Positions 38,074 to 49,016 of a stretch of 64,000 nucleotides of DNA are shown here, one piece after another (the first letter of the stretch is position 1; the number at the start of each line of letters is the position of its first letter). Source of the DNA: Linnemannia elongata (Eukaryota; Mortierellomycota; Mortierellomycetes; Mortierellales; Mortierellaceae); the NCBI GenBank assembly GCA_036320915.1, contig JAXBDG010000006.1:2046001-2110000 (forward strand), in the 5' to 3' direction. Both the position numbers and the translations under genes were made by a program. The notes under the pieces are model-generated. The model had not been told where the DNA came from. It ran no database searches and was given only the letters and a program-made list of their open reading frames with translations.

Positions 38074-38938
38074 GTGGGTCGATGAGATTTTTTCGTTGAC
38101 TTTTTTTTCTTTCTTTTCTTTGCTTTCTTTGCTTCGCGTACCCTTTATTACTTGCTCTTTTTCGCGTGTCCTGTTGCGTTTCTTTTGCTTTCCTTTGCTT
38201 CCAACCCTCAATTGTATACCTAGCTGCTCTTGTCCTTTCCCAGACTCGTTCCTTTCCTTTGTACATAACTCGCTTGCTACCTCCTCTTACTCGCTCCCTC
38301 AAGCCAAATCTAATATCACAAAATACGAAATAAAAACCTTTACTTGAACAAAAAAAAAACCAATAGTTTTCGTAGGCGAACTTGCCTTGTCCATTTTTTT
38401 ATGTTATGCCTACATCATTGAGAGCCCAGTATTAAAAAAATGTGAATAGGGAAGGTGAGGGGAGAGACGAGACAAGGGTAAAGAAGAAGCGAGCTGTCGT
38501 CATTTGGATGGGTTTGTCTAAGGGAAGAATAGGATGGAACTACCTGTATAGACCAATTCAAGGTCGTCGAAGCTGTTTCTTAATGGAACCCATTGTGGCC
38601 CCTCAATTGATTCGTGCTGCTGTATGTATGGTATTGCACCAGGGAGGTACCCAAAATGCCTGCCGTATCGTATCATACACTTTATCAGCGCAAGTCAGGT
38701 GTTTGCTCTCCTCACCAGTTTTCGCACGCCACTGTTTTTAGGATTGGTCACACGCTCCCTCACTGCTCCATTTTTTTTTTCTCTGTGTCCGCGAATTGCA
38801 TTGCATCCCTTTTGACTTGAACTCACAAGAAATGGGATATGTTTCCACACCGCACCATCTTCACTTTTACGGCTTATCCCATCCCTCTTTTTTCTTTATT
38901 GCGGTTTTTGTGCGGACCTCTTCTGCTTTCCTCGATTT

Positions 38939-38990
<52 letters not shown>

Positions 38991-39229
38991 CAACTCCGCT
39001 TCTTTCTCCAAACAAAACACATAAAAAACACTTCCTTTTCTCATCACTCCTTCATCACTTCATAAACCACACTCTCCCCACTTCATCACCTTTTTTATTC
39101 CTTCAAACTCCAACGCGACCCATCTCACTCTCTCCTTCCTCGCTCTCTTTTCTCCCTTCCTCTTTTGCTCACTCTTCCCACTTCCTCTTCTCCTTCCTTC
39201 AACTCACAAAAAAAACCCCCCCTCAGAAA
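38074..39229. other. Intergenic with 47-base poly-T tract
   Basis: 3' sequence of the zinc-finger gene, then a run of 47 T (38941-38987) and a CT-rich leader before the next ATG at 39230. No gene seen. Confidence 0.55.
38941..38987. repeat. 47-base poly-T tract
   Basis: The longest homopolymer in the window, about 240 bases upstream of the start of the coiled-coil gene, on its coding strand. It probably lies in the promoter or leader; length may be polymorphic. Confidence 0.92.
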
Positions 39230-40294
39230 ATGGCCTCTCTATCCATAGCTCTGCGGCACACCACCAGAAGACCCCTATCTTTCCAATTCCAACCCTCCAC
39301 CACCACAATCCGCTGGGCGTCCATAGTCCCCTACACCGTCCACCAAACCTCCACCACCTCCCTCTACAACACACCTCCACCACCACCAGTACCCATGACT
39401 CTCGAACAAGCCCTAGAAGCCCACCAACATAAACAAATGGCCTCGCTCCTTGAGGAACAGATCAAGCTGGAACAGAGTCAGCGGATGCGGTTTCAGAGTG
39501 AACTCCAGGTCGAGTTGGCGAGGCATAGGAATGCTATCTTGGAGAAACAGGAACTGGCGGCTTTGAAGAGGAGAGGCCAGTTGGAGTTTGAGCGCGAGCA
39601 GGAGAAGAGGAGGGTTGAGGAGGAAGAGGAAGAGGTACGGCGGCAGTCCCTTCAGCAAACCTCCACCGCTGTTGAGTCAAATAAAGAGACAGTAGGTGTT
39701 AGAGAGGCGTCAGTACAAGCACAAGATACCGACAACAAGCAACAGAAGAACTCAACTACGACCCAAGCTCCATACACCACAGTGGCGGCCAGTATCATCG
39801 ACCCACGGTACCGGACCATGTTCGGATACAGAGGTCCAGAGCACCCCAAGTCAACACCTGAAGAGTTGGCCCAGCTGGAGCAGGAACGCCGCAATATCTT
39901 GACCGCCGCCCTCACTCCTTCCTCGTCGTCGTCGTCGTCCGTCAAAAACGCGGCTACTAGGATCCTGGCAGAGGACAGGGTGCGCCTGGCGATGATGGAT
40001 TATACCCCCTCGCAAATTGAAGCAATGACGCCAGAGCAGGCCAGTGCTATTCTCGACCCCCGCTCCGCCCAACCGCAGGAACAGCAATTGCTGGAACAAC
40101 AATCGTCGTCCTCGAAAAACACAGACACGACAACACACACTGACGCAAACACATGTGCACAAATTGGTGGCACAAGGACAGGAACAGCGAAAGCAGCGAC
40201 AGTTGTCTCCGCACTAGTGGAAGATATTAATGAGGAGGAGGGGACACTCCGCTTTGCACCTGACGTCATGTCGTCCGTCTCCCTTCACAACTAG
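39230..40294 (+). CDS. Orphan coiled-coil protein, possibly mitochondrial, 354 aa
   Basis: A single uninterrupted frame of 354 codons beginning at an ATG after a CT-rich leader. I do not recognise the family. The first 35 residues (MASLSIALRHTTRRPLSFQF..) are rich in Ser, Thr and Arg with no acids, like a mitochondrial targeting peptide. Residues about 60-140 form a charged Glu/Lys/Arg/Gln helix likely to be a coiled coil, and the rest is low-complexity Thr/Ser/Gln with conserved-looking short blocks (IIDPRYRTMFGYRGPEHP, MMDYTPSQIEAMTPEQAS). The last two blocks look structured and are the best handles for a search. It is intronless, unlike most neighbours. The reading frame is credible from length and the balanced codon use of its central part; function is unknown. 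Confidence 0.62.
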   Translation: MASLSIALRHTTRRPLSFQFQPSTTTIRWASIVPYTVHQTSTTSLYNTPPPPPVPMTLEQALEAHQHKQMASLLEEQIKLEQSQRMRFQSELQVELARHRNAILEKQELAALKRRGQLEFEREQEKRRVEEEEEEVRRQSLQQTSTAVESNKETVGVREASVQAQDTDNKQQKNSTTTQAPYTTVAASIIDPRYRTMFGYRGPEHPKSTPEELAQLEQERRNILTAALTPSSSSSSSVKNAATRILAEDRVRLAMMDYTPSQIEAMTPEQASAILDPRSAQPQEQQLLEQQSSSSKNTDTTTHTDANTCAQIGGTRTGTAKAATVVSALVEDINEEEGTLRFAPDVMSSVSLHN

Positions 40295-40471
40295 GGATAT
40301 CCATTCACGCAGGAGCAAGCAACCTACCACAATCGCCATCACCACCTTGGCCTTCGCTCTTCGTCATGAAAAGATAAAAGGTCAAGGATGTTGTTTAGAT
40401 ATTTGTAATAATAAAATATGTATTATACAGGACCAACTACGAAGTCCTCTTGTCCACTAGTTGGCTAACGT

Positions 40472-42207
40472 TCAGACCATATCCTCATCATCATCGCCAA
40501 AGTCAAGGACATACCCACGTCCACTCCTCTCATACCGTTTGCCGTTTCCAATGGGCGGAATGCGGATAGGGAGCAGGGCCGTATACCAAGGGTAATGCCC
40601 CCTTGGTCCAATATTGAAGACATCCTGAAAGTTGCCAATGATTCCGAAATCGTACATATTTGTGAACGTTTCGCCTCGCTTTTTGCAGACCTTTTTCATG
40701 TATGCGTTATTGTACTGTTCCAATGTCGTCTGCGCCGTCAGCGTCTATTTCAACCAAGCGAAGGGAAAAGGAGGGGAATGTGAGTTTTGATACTTTGCTC
40801 TCCAGTGTGTACGGGTGCAATGTGTACTCCATGAATGGAATCGGATGGAGAATAAGGACTTACGAGGTACCAGTGCCAGATGCCCATGCCGCCTACTGCA
40901 ACGCCAATAGCCACAGCTAACACTTCTGAGAATGCGACCAGCGAACGGTCCAACCAGTACGGCCAATTCATCTACAAAGCCATCAAACGTAGGAGAACCA
41001 AGATAATTAATCGTCAGATCGATTGAAAACGAGCACGTTCTTACGTAGCCCTTGTTAATGATAGCAATGAGATACTCACATCGCTGCCGACGTCCGCGGC
41101 GACCATAAAGGGTCCAGCTCCCATGACGACAAAGTAAACACAAGCGATCGGCAGATATGTCAGGAACATGAGGAAGTATCTATGGTTGAAATGTCCCACG
41201 CAGTTGTGGATCCACGGACAGTGCTAGATGTGCGAGATGGATTTAATTGGACCGGAATCGTCAGCTTCCCGAACATCCTCCTCACTTTCCTAGTCCTGTT
41301 ATTGTCCACTATCATTGTGCTGTGGTGGCGACTCTACTTACATGGTCATATCTTAGGACACACTTCTTGCACACACTGCAATGATGTGCTCGCTCAGGCT
41401 TTGGGAGTTGGCCTAGTGGTATGAATTGAATTGAAAAGTAGTGACTGTGAGTTGGTGCTGTTTACGTACTTCCGTTCGAGGAACGATTTGTAAATCCTCA
41501 TATGCCGACCATAAGAGCCGCCCTTACATCGTTTACAGGTAGGAGGAGTTGCTGTGTAGGCTAAGATCAGAGAAGAGAGAAAGTCCAAAAGATAGAGTTG
41601 TCAGTACAATTGTACCTAGCCCCAAGCGTTGTTCTCCTTCGTTCTGCACTGAGTAACTCAGTTACTTACTCTCCATCTCGCCGAGGATATCCTGGAACAT
41701 GGCATCGCCCTAGAAATGCAATCATACAACACATTTTTGTGTTAGATTCCATACGTTCCCGGTGCAGCTCAAACTCGCCACTCTGATATTGATTGTGCAA
41801 ATTACCGAGCTGGATACGCCGTCAAGGACAGACCCAGCAGGTGTCCGAACAGCAAGGTAATAATTGGCAAGGATTCCCCAGACCAAATAAGTCGCCCAGA
41901 TCCAATGAAAGATATACGCCCAATTCCCGGAAATCCCCTGCCCTTCATTCCATGGATGATGGAAGGGTAAGAAGACGGTATAGAAACAAAAGATGGTGAC
42001 GGAGAGGAGAAGGAAGGCGAGAGAGATTAAGACAGGGCCCAGGCCAGAGAGGGCCATATCTCCTAGCCGCTCAATTTGTGCGGCGAGTGAGTTGTGTTTG
42101 GGCGAGTGTGGGTTTGGTTTCCTTGGGGTGGTGGAGGTTGTGATGGGTTGGTCGTCGTCGAGAGGGTCGGATGTAGCCAATGGCTGGAACTCGATGTTGT
42201 CTGGCAT
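40472..42207 (-). CDS. DHHC palmitoyltransferase (ZDHHC16-like), 356 aa
   Basis: Seven exons: 42207-41806, 41709-41670, 41560-41528, 41412-41342, 41223-41080, 40971-40864, 40744-40472, joining to 356 aa. Two membrane segments precede the Cys-rich domain ([20 protein letters not shown] and the [16 protein letters not shown] region) and two follow ([35 protein letters not shown]). The catalytic domain reads [42 protein letters not shown]. The DHHC cysteine takes the acyl group from acyl-CoA and passes it to target cysteines at ER or Golgi membranes. The C terminus ([15 protein letters not shown]) resembles the NPYNYG..NWKVF motif of ZDHHC16-type enzymes. An intron splits the DHHC motif between DH and HC, and one exon is 33 bases. 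I start at MPDNIEF; the upstream open frame is likely leader. Confidence 0.93.
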
Positions 42208-42563
42208 GGCTGCAAGACTGTGTGCTTTCTTGCGTAGGTTTGGTGCTTCTTGTCTCTTGCTTTGTGTGGTTTGTCCTTGTTCCCGGTTGCTTGGTGATGG
42301 TGGTGATGTGTCGTGTATGTCCTGAAAGAGATGTGTCTGTACAGTGGTCGTTGAAGGATGAATGAACCAAGAGAAAGAAGGGTCAAAGAGCCTCAGAAAG
42401 TGTACACTTATGAAAAAATAACAGGGCTGTGACATTTTGGTGTCGACAGTCGTCGGACTTGGGCTCGGGGGCTATTTTTGCCACTCCACTTCCCCCTCTC
42501 GCCCACTTTACCACACACAGTACATACACAACCACCTAGAGAGAAGAAAGGGAGAGAAATACC
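42208..42563. promoter_or_regulatory. Bidirectional intergenic region, DHHC enzyme and GNAT
   Basis: 356 bases between divergent starts of the palmitoyltransferase and the acetyltransferase. No TATA box seen; a pyrimidine-rich stretch (42478-42510) precedes the acetyltransferase start. Confidence 0.45.
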
Positions 42564-43148
42564 ATGGACCCAATTCTCTTCCCAACACGCCAGTCCACCA
42601 TCACTCTCCAGGACATCACAGTCGACAACTGGCAGCACATCGTCCATCTTGTCGTCAACAAGGACCAGCTCACCCTCGTCCCTCCCAATGTCGAATCCCT
42701 TTGTGAACACCAATTCTTTCTTCCTCACTCCATCGTCAAAGCCATCTATGCTGACTCGACACCCGTAGGGTACCTTCGTGTCCAGCAAGAACAAGAGGCC
42801 TGCGCCCCCGCTACCGTCAGCGCTACAACCATCAGTACCGATCAGATATCGACGCTTTCAGGGACATATCAGATGAAATGTTTCATGATTGATAAGGCCT
42901 GTCAGGGTCTTGGCTTTGGCACCAAAGCTCTTATCCAACTCCAAGGTCAGTTGCTGGCACTGTCAACAACTCCCGCATCGTTGGAGGACAAGGCGGTAAC
43001 CAACAGTCTCACTACCACCACCATAAGAGTGTTGACCGCCCCTTTTGCAACAGTCCACTCAGACGACTCTCCAGAACACTTTTTTGCAAGCGTCGGATTC
43101 ATAAAAGATGCTACGGGAAAGGAGATGGTATGGGCATCTCGGCCATGA
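42564..43148 (+). CDS. GNAT-family N-acetyltransferase, 194 aa
   Basis: A single exon of 194 codons with a favourable start context (accATGg). The N terminus (ITLQDITVDNWQHIVHLVV, VPPNVESL) resembles the substrate side of SpeG/spermidine-type GNAT enzymes. YADSTPVGYLRV is the first core strand, QGLGFGTKALIQLQ is motif A (the Q/R-x-x-G-x-G/A pyrophosphate-binding loop for acetyl-CoA), and PEHFFASVGFIKD is the usual C-terminal F-x-x-x-G-F. A Thr/Ala-rich insertion separates the strands (about 75-95), and a second lies at 130-150. The substrate is unknown; a polyamine or an amino-group metabolite is only a guess from the N-terminal similarity. The protein has no targeting signal. It is divergent from the palmitoyltransferase gene. 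Confidence 0.78.
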   Translation: MDPILFPTRQSTITLQDITVDNWQHIVHLVVNKDQLTLVPPNVESLCEHQFFLPHSIVKAIYADSTPVGYLRVQQEQEACAPATVSATTISTDQISTLSGTYQMKCFMIDKACQGLGFGTKALIQLQGQLLALSTTPASLEDKAVTNSLTTTTIRVLTAPFATVHSDDSPEHFFASVGFIKDATGKEMVWASRP

Positions 43149-43839
43149 TATAGTCAAACTCATGATACAACGACAATTAAAAAGAAAAGTCGCGGCTTGC
43201 TCATACTATGGTCGTTAATGCGACCTACGAGTGTACAGTTCTTGAACCGATGGTTGATGTGCTGTACTTTGTGTAAAATGGCGTCGCCATTGCGAACGAG
43301 TGTGTCTTAAGGTGGACACTACTTGACAAACTCTCTAAGCCAACAGTCCAGTAAGCAAATGACGCGTTTGTCAACCAAAGACGAGAAATTTCTTTATGTG
43401 TGTTTGTGAGTGAGTGGCACCGTGAACAAATAAACAGGAAAGAACGTTGAAGACGCCATTCTACCCCAATCTGCTTATCAACTCCAGCCCAAGTAATCCT
43501 TGAACTCAAAAAAAAAAAGGAGTGTGTGATGGCTTGGCCCAATTCCCCCTCGCTCATTTCCAATCGCAATTTTGTGGTGGCTTGGATCCGACAAATGATC
43601 AGCTTAGAAGTTGAAAATGGGTTTGAAAGAGTATTTGGAACACAAGGAGATTTTTTTGCTTGCCCTATGGCTAAAGGAGAGGGAAGGATGAGAAATTCAG
43701 GGACCAACGAACGGGAACAGAGAGACACATAAATAGAGCATCATCCCCCCTCGTTTTTTTGTTCTTCATTCCAACAATCCTCAACACAACAACTCCTCCT
43801 CTCTCACCAAGCCCAACCAACCCAACAAACACCACAAAA
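43149..43839. other. Intergenic, upstream of LUD gene 1
   Basis: No gene supported; a minus-strand open frame (43225-43728) has no family features. A TATA-like ataaata lies near 43730, about 110 bases before the LUD1 ATG. Confidence 0.45.
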
Positions 43840-44766
43840 ATGTCTGCCCACCCCGAGAACACCCACGTCAGCCACACCTTCGCCGCTCTTGCCAAGTCCG
43901 ACGCCCAGTTGGCTCCCCTCGCCGACCACCACTACTCCAAGGCCGTTAGCGCTGAGCGCGTCGAGGCTGCCAAGGCTGGTCTTGAGAAGTCTGGCTTCAA
44001 GGTCCACGTTGTCGAGAACCGCGCCGAGGCCTTCAACACCATCAAGACCTTGATCCCCGCCGGCGCCTCCGTCAACAACGCTCACTCCACCTCGCTCGAG
44101 GAGATCGGCTTTGTTACCTACCTCAAGGGAGAGACGTAAGTGTACACTCTGGATACTTTTTGACAACGTGTTTCGTGGCTGTGGTTGTCGCTTTTTTTTT
44201 TTGGGAATCTCGACCGCGATTTCAATAGGCGTGACGATCCATTCAATTGCTCTGCTGGAATTCATTTTCTAACGCCTCCTCCCTCTCCTCCTTTCGCACG
44301 CCGCGCTCTCCCATTCCCGCCCCCTCCCTTCCCCCCGTTTTTGCTCAACATTAGTGCCTGGAACAACGTCCACGCCACCATCCTCGCCGAGTCTGACCCC
44401 GCCAAGCAGGCCGAGCTCCGCCGCACCATCGGAACCACCGTCGACTACTACTTGACCTCCGTCGCTGCCGTTACCGAGGACGGTAAGCTCGCCCACGGCG
44501 ATCTCTCCGGCTCCAAGGTCGGTGGTGTCGCCTTTGGCGCTGCCAACGTCATTGTCCTTGCTGGTGCCAACAAGATCGTCAAGGATGAGAAGGAGGCCTT
44601 TACTCGTACCACCGAGTTTGCCCTCCCTGCCGAGTCTGCTCGTGCCCGTGATGCCTACGGCGTCCCCGCCTCTGCCCTTATTCACTATGAAGTCCTTAGG
44701 GCCAGCAACCCCTTCAACCCCGGCCGCATCCAGGTTGTTCTCGTCAAGGAGGCTCTTGGATTCTAA
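43840..44766 (+). CDS. LUD-domain protein, tandem copy 1, 235 aa
   Basis: Two exons: 43840-44135 and 44355-44766, joining to 235 aa. The whole protein is one LUD domain (DUF162, the fold of LutC/YkgG in bacterial lactate utilisation). Visible features: EAFNTIKTLIPAGASVNNAH then STSLEEIGFVTYL; TIGTTVDYYLTSVAAVTEDG; GSKVGGVAFGAANVIVLAGA then NKIVKD; and a C-terminal IQVVLVKEALGF. The NKIV and GT-x-D-Y-x-L-T-S signatures are typical of the domain. There is no targeting signal, so it is probably cytosolic. Codon use is strongly C-ending, suggesting high expression. It is the first of three same-strand paralogues. Intron phase and position are identical to copy 3 (inside GET/AW), and the first bases of the two introns are alike. 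Eukaryotic stand-alone LUD proteins have no settled function. Confidence 0.88.
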
Positions 44767-45835
44767 ACTCTAGAACGCCTGCATCAATAGCTGCAAAAAA
44801 AGATCAAAATTAGATAGGACAAATACCATGTACAGCAATATAAAGTGTCCCTTTTTTGTCAAACAACTCTCTCTTGTACCCAATTATCTTTAATGGAATG
44901 TGCTGTGTGTTTGGGAGAAAAGAAAAATGGGCTTTCTTTTGACCGGAACAGTATGCATGCACTGGAGGTGTGTAACCGTGCAAGTGAATTCCTCATTGGT
45001 TTTTACGCCAGTCACATCACATCACGCCTGGCACAGACCCTTTGCATGCACATTTTTCTTTAGTGAGAGAAAGTTGGCGACATTTCATGGATAATTGCAG
45101 TCAGCTTTCAATGTCGTCCGCCTGTACGCTTCTAATTTACTTGTTATTTCACACCCTGGGCTAAGAGCGAGAAGGAAGGATAGATTTAATAACAAATAAA
45201 CCTCCCGTTCTCCCTTCACCCTCTAGTCTAGTTCTGTCACTGACGATCCGTCAGGCATGCGTACATCGCGTTAGCGATCAAAAGGAAAAATAATAAAAGA
45301 CGTTGGAAGGTGACCTTTGTTTAGAGTATCAAAAGGAGGACGGCTTATTATCATTCGTTACAAAGAACTGTGCAGCTGACCCATGCATACGGTACACGCA
45401 TATGATGAGACAAAAAGAAGAAAAATCACACAGGATTGATAAGACATTATGCTAAGCCACCACTGATTCCTAATCGCACTCGTCCCACTCCACATTATCA
45501 ACTTGTCCCTCCCTACCCAGTGAATAGGTATCGTATCCCATGCAGAGCCGACAAAAGAAAGAAAATTGAGTTGGCTTTGTTGCTACTAATTGTTTACAAA
45601 CCCATCCCAATGGTCTCGGTGCATAAAAGGAGATGGCACAAACGACCAATAACAAAAAATACGAACCATATCAGAACTTTCTCACCTCCATCATTCTCAC
45701 AATATTCTTCCTTGTTCTCCTTTAGCCAATTGACCCTAGCCCTTATCCCCTTCATCTTACTTTCTCTTTTCTTTTCGACACGACACAAACGCCCTCCAAC
45801 ACGAACGCATAAATCAACATAAAAGCCCATCCAAA
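44767..45835. other. Intergenic between LUD copies 1 and 2
   Basis: No gene supported. Near the copy 2 start there are CCAAT-like elements (about 45643 and 45724) and a cataaaagg TATA-like box (about 45623). Confidence 0.4.
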
Positions 45836-46830
45836 ATGTCTCTGCGTTCTCTCCTCAGACAAAACTCCACTCTCACCTCCTCAGTTCGCGCCTTAACCGC
45901 CCGCCCCTCTTCCACACTCACTCGCAAAGTTTTCCTCCCAGCCATGACTGCCGCCCACCTGTCGACCATTGCCCCCGCTCACGTCGAGCGTCCCAAGAGC
46001 ACCTTTGAAGAGGTCACCTGGAAAGCCTTTCTCACTCACGAGCCCGAGCTCAATGCCCATGCCGACTCCAAGTACCGCCATCTCGCCAGCGACGATACTG
46101 TCGAAAAGACCAAGAAGGCCCTTGAGGCTAGAGGATTTAAGGTCCATGTTGTCAACAACAAGGATGAGGCCTTCCAGAAGGTTGTCTCCTTGATCCCTGC
46201 TGTAAGTTCCTATTGCATTGAATCCTGATCCGTGTCTTTAGTGAAGCGCTGGCTGAACTCAACCTTACTCCCCCCCCCCCTCATTCCTCTACCATCAATT
46301 ACTGACAATATCCATCATTCACTCACCTTTTTTTCGCTCCTGCATTATAGGGCTCAACCATCAACACCGCCCACTCTACAACCTTGGAGGAGGTTGGAAT
46401 CACCAACTACCTCATCTCAGAGACCCACCCCTGGCAAAACATCCGCGGCACCATCATTGCCGAAAAGGACCCCGTTAAGCAGGGCGAACTCCGTCGCAAA
46501 CTCGGCACCACCGTCGACTACTTCCTGACTTCCATGACCGCCGTCACCGAGACTGGTGAGATCGCTCACGGAGACCAGACGGGTACCAAGGTCGGAGGTG
46601 TTGCATACGGTGCCGGAAACGTGATTGTCGTCGCAGGAACCAACAAGATTGTCAAGGACGAGGCTGAGGCCTTTGTCAGGACAAAGGACTTCTGCCTCCC
46701 CTTTGTTAGCGCTTACTCCCGCAGGGCCTTCAAGATCAAAGAAGCCTTTATGACCAATTATGAGGTCTTGCGTGCCACCCACAACGAACGCATTCAGGTC
46801 GTTCTTGTCAAGGAAGTCTTGGGATTCTAA
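45836..46830 (+). CDS. LUD-domain protein, tandem copy 2, predicted mitochondrial, 281 aa
   Basis: Two exons: 45836-46201 and 46351-46830, joining to 281 aa. Residues 1-45 (MSLRSLLRQNSTLTSSVRAL..) are rich in Arg, Ser, Thr and Leu with no acidic residue, a strong mitochondrial presequence pattern absent from copies 1 and 3. The LUD domain follows from about 95: GFKVHVVNNKDEAF, STINTAHSTTLEEVGITNYL, LGTTVDYFLTSMTAVTETGE, GGVAYGAGNVIVVAGTNKIV and IQVVLVKEVLGF. The intron sits after SLIPA in phase 0, a different place from copies 1 and 3, so this copy is the older branch. It has RRAFKIKEAFMTNYEVLRAT where the others have RDAYGVPASA. A matrix role beside a cytosolic paralogue is inferred. In bacteria LutC works with iron-sulfur partners LutA/LutB; none is encoded nearby. 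Confidence 0.87.
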
Positions 46831-47989
46831 GAAAGTATGCTACTCAGCCGACCCATGTACCGTTAGCATAAAAAGTTCAAACGAATAAACATAAACAAAT
46901 AGATAGCATACTCTTTTCCCACAGTTTTTGCACGACCTTTGTGTTCTTTTTTTCTTCTCTTTGTGTTCGACATGAAGGGTGGGGCGCGGTCACTTTAGTT
47001 TCTGTCTCGTTCGAATTGTTCCTGTCCCAAACAAAACCGCGTTTTTCAATAACAAGCATACGGTTGAAACAAACAGAGGAGGCGTAATCTGGGAGAAAAG
47101 GAGGTATGGTTAGAATGATACGATGCGGTGACAAGGGATCACCAGTAGCGATCGAAAAAAGAGGATCGCTTTCCATCAGCCTGAGAGACGGGGCGGGTGT
47201 GCATGCATACCATTGTTGCTTGTGTTATGATGGACTCAGCCTTGTTCTGCAATCCATCTTCGGGACGAGTCCCCCCTTTTTTTTTGTCTTTTTTGGCCTC
47301 GTCCGAGTGGAATCTCAACCATCGACCTTTTGCTTCCCCGTTGCACTTTCTCTCGTCTTCTTTGCCCTTTCCTTCTCTGTTCACACGCACGTGGACTGGC
47401 TCATGAATACAAGAAAGCCGCGCGAGGGCGGCAAATAAACAAACAAACACAAGAACAGCACAAGGATCGGGCGCCGTTGTCGTTCTGTTCCCACCTTTTT
47501 TTTACCTCCTCTTCGGAAAAACAGCTTTGTCAACACCCTTTCTCACAACCTTAATTCTACTCAGCCTAAGGAGAGTTTTTTTTTCTCAGATTGAAAATCA
47601 AAAGCGACCAAGCCACAAATTTCGCCATCCGTTCACATTTTTTGAGCAATGTTTGATTTCAAAGCGATGTGCTCACTCCTCCTCGTTGTTCTTGACCTAT
47701 TGCATTAGTGAGAATGAACGAAGGAGTTGCAAGTTAAAGGGGGAGTTGTAATCAACAACTAAGCGGTCAGTAAGCGCCAATGAAGATTCATGAGACAAAA
47801 GCACATATAAAAAGGCCGCGTCCGTCTGCAAAAAAAAATCATTCAACCAACAATCAACCTTCTCTTCAACAAATCGACTAGCCTCGCCAGCTTTTTTTAT
47901 CTCAACAGCTTTTCTTTCTCATCTTTCTTTCAGCAGCTATCCCGCTTCCCACCTCCTCAGCCCCTTCACTCCTAAAACCAACCATCAAC
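46831..47989. promoter_or_regulatory. Intergenic with TATA and CCAAT upstream of LUD copy 3
   Basis: No gene supported. A clear TATA box (tataaaaagg, 47806-47815) and a CCAAT (near 47778) lie upstream of copy 3, with about 175 bases from the TATA box to the ATG. This is the strongest core promoter in the window. Confidence 0.65.
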
Positions 47990-49016
47990 ATGCCTTCCCT
48001 TCTCAAGCAAATCAAGAAGATCTTCAAGTCTAACAAGAAGACTACTACCGCTCCCGCTGCTGCCTCCAAGCCTGTCGTTGCCGCTGCTCCCGTCGCAGCC
48101 GTTGCAGCCGTCGCTCCCGTCGCCCCTGTCTTGGAGACCCCCATCGCCAAGGTTTCCGAGCCTACCCACCCCGAGAACACTCACACCAACCACACTTTCG
48201 CTGCTCTTGTCAAGTCGGATGCCCAGTTGGCCGCCCTTGCCAACCACAAGTACACCAAGGTTGTCAGCGCTGAGCGCGTCGAGGCTGCCAAGGCTAGTCT
48301 TGAGAAGTCAGGATTCAAGGTCCACTTGGTCAACAGCCGCGGTGAGGCCTTTGAGACCGTCAAGAACTTGATCCCTGCCGGTGCCTCTGTCAACAACGCT
48401 CACTCCACCACCTTGGAAGAGATTGGATTCATTGCATACCTCAAGGGAGAGACGTAAGTGTGCTCTCTGAATACTCTTTGCGCTTTTACCGATGCCTGAT
48501 GTTAAAGGAGTGGCAGTTGAACCATTCAGTCACTTTTTTGTGGCTTTGACGGAACTTGATATCTAACCAACCACATATTTTTTGTGACCTGATATCTGAT
48601 CTAGTGCCTGGGACAATGTCCACGCCACCATTCTTGCCGAGAAGGACCCTGCCAAGCAGGCCGAGCTCCGCCGCACCGTTGGCTCCACCGTCGACTACTA
48701 CCTCACCTCTATGTCTGCTGTTACCGAAGATGGCAAGCTCGCCCATGCCGATCTCTCTGGCTCCAAGGTCGGTGGTGTCTCCTTCGGCGCTGCTAACGTT
48801 ATCGTTGTCGTCGGTACCAACAAGATTGTCAAGGATGAGGAGGAGGCCTGGACCCGCACCAACGAGTTTGCCCTTGCTGCCGAGTCTGCTCGTGCTCGTG
48901 ATGCCTACGGTGTCCCTGCCTCGGCTATTGTGAACTTCGAAGTACTTAGAGCTGCCAATCCTTTTGCTCCTGGACGCATCCAGGTCGTTCTTGTCAACGA
49001 TGCCCTCGGATTTTAA
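47990..49016 (+). CDS. LUD-domain protein, tandem copy 3, Ala/Pro-extended, 291 aa
   Basis: Two exons: 47990-48453 and 48605-49016, joining to 291 aa. The last 235 residues align with copy 1 almost position for position (HPENTHTNHTFAALVKSDAQ, KSGFKVHLVNSRGEAFETVK, TVGSTVDYYLTSMSAVTEDG, NKIVKDEEEAWTRTNEFALA, IQVVLVNDALGF). Exon 2 has exactly the same length (412 bases) in both copies. In front is an extra segment of about 55 residues: a basic start (MPSLLKQIKKIFKSNKK) and then an Ala/Val/Pro linker. The basic helix could be a membrane or organelle anchor; it is not a classical secretion signal. Its own TATA-box promoter suggests separate regulation. Copies 1 and 3 are recent duplicates. Confidence 0.88.

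Noticed and set aside
47972..48247. Gly/Ser-rich minus-strand frames opposite the LUD genes
   Set aside because: These are shadows of biased codon use in highly expressed genes.
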